A DNA stretch of 64,000 nt from Mycobacterium shinjukuense (lineage in GTDB: Bacteria; Actinomycetota; Actinomycetes; Mycobacteriales; Mycobacteriaceae): assembly GCF_010730055.1 (NCBI RefSeq), contig NZ_AP022575.1, positions 2,170,001 to 2,234,000 on the forward strand. Direction: 5' to 3'. A program made the translations under genes and the position numbers. Shown here piece by piece: positions 60,770 through 64,000 of this stretch. Within the stretch, counting starts at the first letter, position 1. Each line of letters begins with the position of its first letter. The notes under the pieces are model-generated. The model was not told the origin of the DNA and ran no database searches. It worked only from the letters and a program-made list of their open reading frames with translations.

Positions 60770-63706
60770 TCACATCGCGGCCAACTGCCCGACGAACCGC
60801 TGAAGGCTAGAGCGCGCCCGCTCGACTGCGGCAACGCCGACGGCCGACGCCTTGAAAGCGTCGAGTCGAGCTGGGCCCAGGCAGTCGGCAATGGTCTCCA
60901 GTTGGTGCGGGGTCAGCGGCGAGGGCTTGTCGGCGTTCATAAACGACCAGTAGAGGAAGGCGGCATCCTCGTGACCACCGAGCCGGATCAGCAACCGCGT
61001 AACGTAGCGCAGCGTGACCCACTGGGCGGTCCAGTCTCCGACCCGGTCCCAATGCTCAAGCACCGCGATGAACATCTGAGCCGCGGCCGCGGGATCACCG
61101 TGTACCGCACGAGTTGCCGCCGCTTCCATCAACGCGGTTCCGTAGGACCAGAAGTTTTGCACCTCCGCGGCCAGCCGCGCCGCATCGTCGAACAGCGCCA
61201 GCGCGCGCTCCGGTTCGGACTTCTTCAGCAGGTAGCCCAGCGCGAAGTAGGCCATCGACTGCGCCGTCGGATTGCCCGTGCGCTCGGCGACGGCCACGCC
61301 TTCCTCCGCGGCGGGCACCGCGACCTGGGGGGTACCGAGCACGCCGTGACAGACTGCGATGACATCGAGCGCCCACACCAGCCTGATGGGGTCGTCGTCG
61401 CGGCGGGCGCGCCCCACCTCGGCCTCCCAGTACGCCAGGGCTTTCATCGGCTGGCCCTCGAACAGTGCGACGTCGGCCAGCACGTCGGCGGGGTAGGCCA
61501 CGCGGGCACTGCCCCGGCCGGGAACCCGGCCCTGCGCCAACGTCGCCAACGATCGCGCATGGGTGTAGTCACCGTGATTCCAGGCGACCCGGGCGGCCGT
61601 CCCGACCACCGCGGGAAACAGCGGGTGGTCGGGGTCGGCGACCTCGATGACGCGCTCGGCCCACCCGGCCACCTCGTAGATGCGCCAGCCGATCAGCTCC
61701 GGCACCGCCGCGACCAGCCGCAGCCCAAGATCGATGGTGTGCTGGTCCATCGCGTGCTCGAACGCCGCGCGCAGGTTGTCGTAGTCGGGCAGCATCCGCT
61801 CAACCCACTCCCCCTCCTGCGGACTCTGCATACCCGCCCCGGCACGCTCGGCGAGCTCGGTGAAATACGCCACATGCCGCATCGCGACCTGCCCGCTAAT
61901 GCCCTTCTCCGCCAAACGCTCTCGCCCATAGGAACGCAGCGTTTCCAACAGCGAGTAGCGCGTGCGCTCACCGACGGTGCGCACCACCAGCATGGACTTG
62001 TCGACCAGACACGTCAGCAGTTCCAACGTGTCGTGCTCGCCGGCCCCGTCGGCACCGCACACCCCGTGCGCGGCCTCCAGATCGAAACCACCCGCAAATA
62101 CCGAGATTCGGGCAAACAACGCTTGCTCGGGTTCGGTGAGCAAGCGGTAGGACCACGCTATCGTCTCGGCCAAACTTTGTTGGCGGGGTAAAACCCCACG
62201 CACAGCGCCCCGCAGCAGCCCCAAGTAGTCCGGACGCCGGGCCACGTCCAGGCTGCCCATCACCCGCATCCGCGCCGCCGCCAGCTCCACCCCCAGCGGC
62301 AGGCAGTCGACCCGGCGGCAAATCTCAACCACCGTACCCATCGGCTGGTCGTCCAACGTGAAGTCCGCCCGGCTAGCCCGCGCCCGGTCGACAAACAAGC
62401 GAGTGGCGTCGTCCACCCGCAGCGGCGGAACGTCGACGATCCGCTCACCCTCGATGCCCAACGGCTGCCTGCTGGTGGCCAGGACCGACACCCGCGGGCA
62501 CTGCTGCACGATCTGATCGACCAACCGGGCAACGGCCTCCAGCACGTGCTCACAGTTGTCGATCACCAACAACACCTCGCGCGACCGCAAGTACTCGATC
62601 ACGCTTGTCTCGATGTCCATGCCCGGCTGCTGGCGCAACCACACACTGGCCGCCACGGTGTGCACCACCGCATCCCCGTGCTCCAACGGTCCCAATTCGC
62701 AAACCCACACACCCTCGGCGAAGCGCTGCTGCTCACGCCGGGCGACCTCAAGAGCCAGCCTCGTCTTACCGACCCCACCCACCCCGGCCAGCGTCACCAG
62801 CGGCCCGGCCCGCAGCGCGTCAATGACCAACGCCACTTCCTGCTCGTGCCCCACAAAACTGGTCGCGCGCCGCGACAGCCCCGGACGCGGCCGGTCGAAG
62901 ACCAGCGGGTGAGCCGGCGTCAGACCACCCCGGGCCGCCCCCACCGGCCCCGAAACCTCGACCACCTGGCACTCGGCCTCACCGGTGAGAATCTGCTGAT
63001 GCACCTGGCGCAGCGCCGAACCGGGGTCGACGCCGAGCTCCTCGACCAGTTGCCGGCGAATCCGGCGGTAGGTGTCCAACGCGTCGGCCTGCCGGCCACT
63101 GCGGAACTGGGCCAACATCAACTGCCCGGCCAGGCGTTCGTCCAGCGGGTGGGCGGCCTGCGCCGCGGAGATCTCCACCAGCAATTCGGCGTGCCTGCCG
63201 ACACGCAACCCGGCGTCGTTGCGATCCAGGCACACCGAAAACCGCTCGGCCTGCAGGGCGGTGCGCACATCGTTGATCCACGGAGTGTCCAACGACACCA
63301 ACGGCTCACCCGACCAAATCTCCAACGCCCGGTCGAACAAGCCCGCGGCCTCATACGGATCGGCGCAGGCGCGCGCCTTGGACACCACAGCCCGGAAGCG
63401 GTGCAGGTCCACCGACAGCGGATCCGCGGCAAGCAGATATCCACCCGGCTCCCGCGAAATCGCCACATCCTCGACATCAGCAAACAGACTCCGCAGCCGG
63501 GAGATATACCCCGCAAGTGAATTTCGGGCATGATGCGGCGGCCGGTCCGACCACACCCGATCAACCAGCTGATCAACCGGAATCGGGCGGTTCACATCGA
63601 TCAGCAACGCCACCAGGACGCAACGCTGGCGAGCATGACCGATCTCCAGCCGCCGCCCGCCGATTCGGACCTCGACGTCGCCGAGCACACTGAACTCCAC
63701 CGCCAT
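60770..63706 (-). CDS. BTAD / NB-ARC regulator, copy 2, intact
   Basis: A 978-residue SARP/AfsR-like regulator. Residues 1-95: OmpR-type winged helix (FSVLGDVEVRIGGRRLEIG...VDQLVDRVWSD); 97-240: bacterial transcriptional activator domain; 285-560: NB-ARC ATPase with Walker A GVGGVGKTR (308-316) and Walker B LLVIDN (379-384); 560-978: TPR-like helical repeats (PAAEEGVAVAERTGNPTAQS). A STAND-type signalling ATPase that switches on target genes after sensing an unknown signal. ATG 63706 with GAGAGGG upstream. Copy 2 is intact; copy 1 is not. Confidence 0.9.
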   Translation of the reverse strand: MAVEFSVLGDVEVRIGGRRLEIGHARQRCVLVALLIDVNRPIPVDQLVDRVWSDRPPHHARNSLAGYISRLRSLFADVEDVAISREPGGYLLAADPLSVDLHRFRAVVSKARACADPYEAAGLFDRALEIWSGEPLVSLDTPWINDVRTALQAERFSVCLDRNDAGLRVGRHAELLVEISAAQAAHPLDERLAGQLMLAQFRSGRQADALDTYRRIRRQLVEELGVDPGSALRQVHQQILTGEAECQVVEVSGPVGAARGGLTPAHPLVFDRPRPGLSRRATSFVGHEQEVALVIDALRAGPLVTLAGVGGVGKTRLALEVARREQQRFAEGVWVCELGPLEHGDAVVHTVAASVWLRQQPGMDIETSVIEYLRSREVLLVIDNCEHVLEAVARLVDQIVQQCPRVSVLATSRQPLGIEGERIVDVPPLRVDDATRLFVDRARASRADFTLDDQPMGTVVEICRRVDCLPLGVELAAARMRVMGSLDVARRPDYLGLLRGAVRGVLPRQQSLAETIAWSYRLLTEPEQALFARISVFAGGFDLEAAHGVCGADGAGEHDTLELLTCLVDKSMLVVRTVGERTRYSLLETLRSYGRERLAEKGISGQVAMRHVAYFTELAERAGAGMQSPQEGEWVERMLPDYDNLRAAFEHAMDQHTIDLGLRLVAAVPELIGWRIYEVAGWAERVIEVADPDHPLFPAVVGTAARVAWNHGDYTHARSLATLAQGRVPGRGSARVAYPADVLADVALFEGQPMKALAYWEAEVGRARRDDDPIRLVWALDVIAVCHGVLGTPQVAVPAAEEGVAVAERTGNPTAQSMAYFALGYLLKKSEPERALALFDDAARLAAEVQNFWSYGTALMEAAATRAVHGDPAAAAQMFIAVLEHWDRVGDWTAQWVTLRYVTRLLIRLGGHEDAAFLYWSFMNADKPSPLTPHQLETIADCLGPARLDAFKASAVGVAAVERARSSLQRFVGQLAAM

Positions 63707-63880
63707 CCAGCAAACCCTCTCCGCAGCACCGCAGCGAACGCACCTGGCGGTAGGTAGCATACGTCCAGCAGAGCGGGGCTTCGGCCATTGGCGCGTCCCC
63801 GCCAAATGCGACGGCGCCGCGTCAGTGCGCGAGCCTCCAATCACGGTGAACCACGAGCAATTCGGGACTCGCCACCGCCG

Positions 63881-64000
63881 CTACGCGTAGGGCAGCGTGG
63901 CGGCGCCGTGGGTCGCGGATGCGTCTTCGATCACGGCACGGAATTTCCTTTGCAGCGTAGCGGTGTCGGCTGCCACGGGCCGATCGCAAAAACGACAATG
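63881..64000 (-). CDS. C-terminal 39 residues of an unidentified protein
   Basis: The minus strand enters the window reading HCRFCDRPVAADTATLQRKF then RAVIEDASATHGAATLPYA and stops at 63881. Composition looks genuine. CRFC could be half of a zinc ribbon, but too little is visible to assign a family. Confidence 0.5.
   Translation of the reverse strand, partial: HCRFCDRPVAADTATLQRKFRAVIEDASATHGAATLPYA

Larger units (their letters stand above)
57490..63797 (-). repeat. 3.25-kb tandem duplication of the regulator gene
   Basis: ATG-to-ATG offset is 3251 bp. From about 58440 to 60545 the two copies are almost identical (matching 61690 to 63797). The 3' thirds are a mosaic of identical and diverged tracts: WTHAEFARAKSLAALAQG versus WNHGDYTHARSLATLAQG, and different C-termini. 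The boundary at 60545/63797 is sharp. Confidence 0.92.

Noticed and set aside
1..64000. tRNA, rRNA genes or CRISPR arrays
   Set aside because: No cloverleaf with TTCGANNC plus matching arms and no regular direct repeats with unique spacers were seen; a tRNAscan or CRISPR finder run would be decisive.

Overview
The window looks like chromosome of a slow-growing mycobacterium. The reasons are very high GC, four large PE_PGRS genes, a PPE gene with a PE-PPE hydrolase domain, the PIM lipid genes pimA/patA/pgsA1, and a gene order that follows the M. tuberculosis block Rv2587c (secD) to Rv2637 (dedA) almost gene by gene. Homologue names are from recognition of the protein sequences, not from a search; the species is not fixed by the sequence.

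Layout. 1-1.4 kb: secD (partial) and yajC, minus strand. 1.6-6.6 kb: gabT and a three-domain carboxylic acid reductase. 6.8-10.1 kb: two tandemly duplicated PE_PGRS genes. 10.2-12.4 kb: ruvC-ruvA-ruvB, start/stop overlapped. 12.5-13.2 kb: VapBC toxin-antitoxin. 13.3-16.9 kb: a tightly packed five-gene membrane/polyamine-type operon (DUF4178-DUF2617-DUF4247-DUF350-membrane SpeE). 17-18.2 kb: a PucR-type regulator. 18.3-21.7 kb: pdxS-tesB-pdxT-yebC on the minus strand with a PGRS fragment inside. 21.9-23.7 kb: PPE. 23.7-30.4 kb: thrS-HIT-pgsA1-patA-pimA-NUDIX, the PI/PIM synthesis operon. 30.5-31.6 kb: a glycosyltransferase with an unusual structured leader. 31.7-38.4 kb: PE_PGRS, a broken aldo-keto reductase, and two pairs of Cys-containing HTH regulator plus small membrane protein around a cupin. 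38.6-52.3 kb: a dormancy (DosR-type) island holding a methyltransferase, USP, site-2 protease, Hrp1, SRPBCC protein, wax-ester/DGAT acyltransferase, alpha/beta hydrolase, baeRF-like protein, PRT-hydrolase fusion and DUF1876 protein, interrupted by IS1380-like remnants, a broken 13E12 HNH gene and a deleted ACP-acyltransferase gene. 52.4-54.7 kb: PE_PGRS. 55-57.3 kb: kinase-like protein, DedA, TetR. 57.5-63.8 kb: a 3.25-kb tandem duplication of a BTAD-NB-ARC regulator, one copy frameshifted.

How it works together. The PIM operon supplies phosphatidylinositol (PgsA1), its first mannosylation (PimA) and acylation (PatA). The pdxS/pdxT pair makes pyridoxal phosphate, the cofactor of the nearby GabT. 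In the 42-52 kb island I can see up to six sites resembling the DosR palindrome (GGG-N8-CCC core), three of them 32-33 bp in front of a start codon, so most of that island should respond to hypoxia or nitric oxide (inference).

Main points of novelty: a three-way-junction-like leader that hides the ribosome-binding site of the glycosyltransferase; a 57-bp tandem repeat that extends PatA; the frameshifted tandem regulator pair; a perfect 20-bp inverted repeat in a gene-free 600 bp; and decayed mobile or chimeric genes around the dormancy island.
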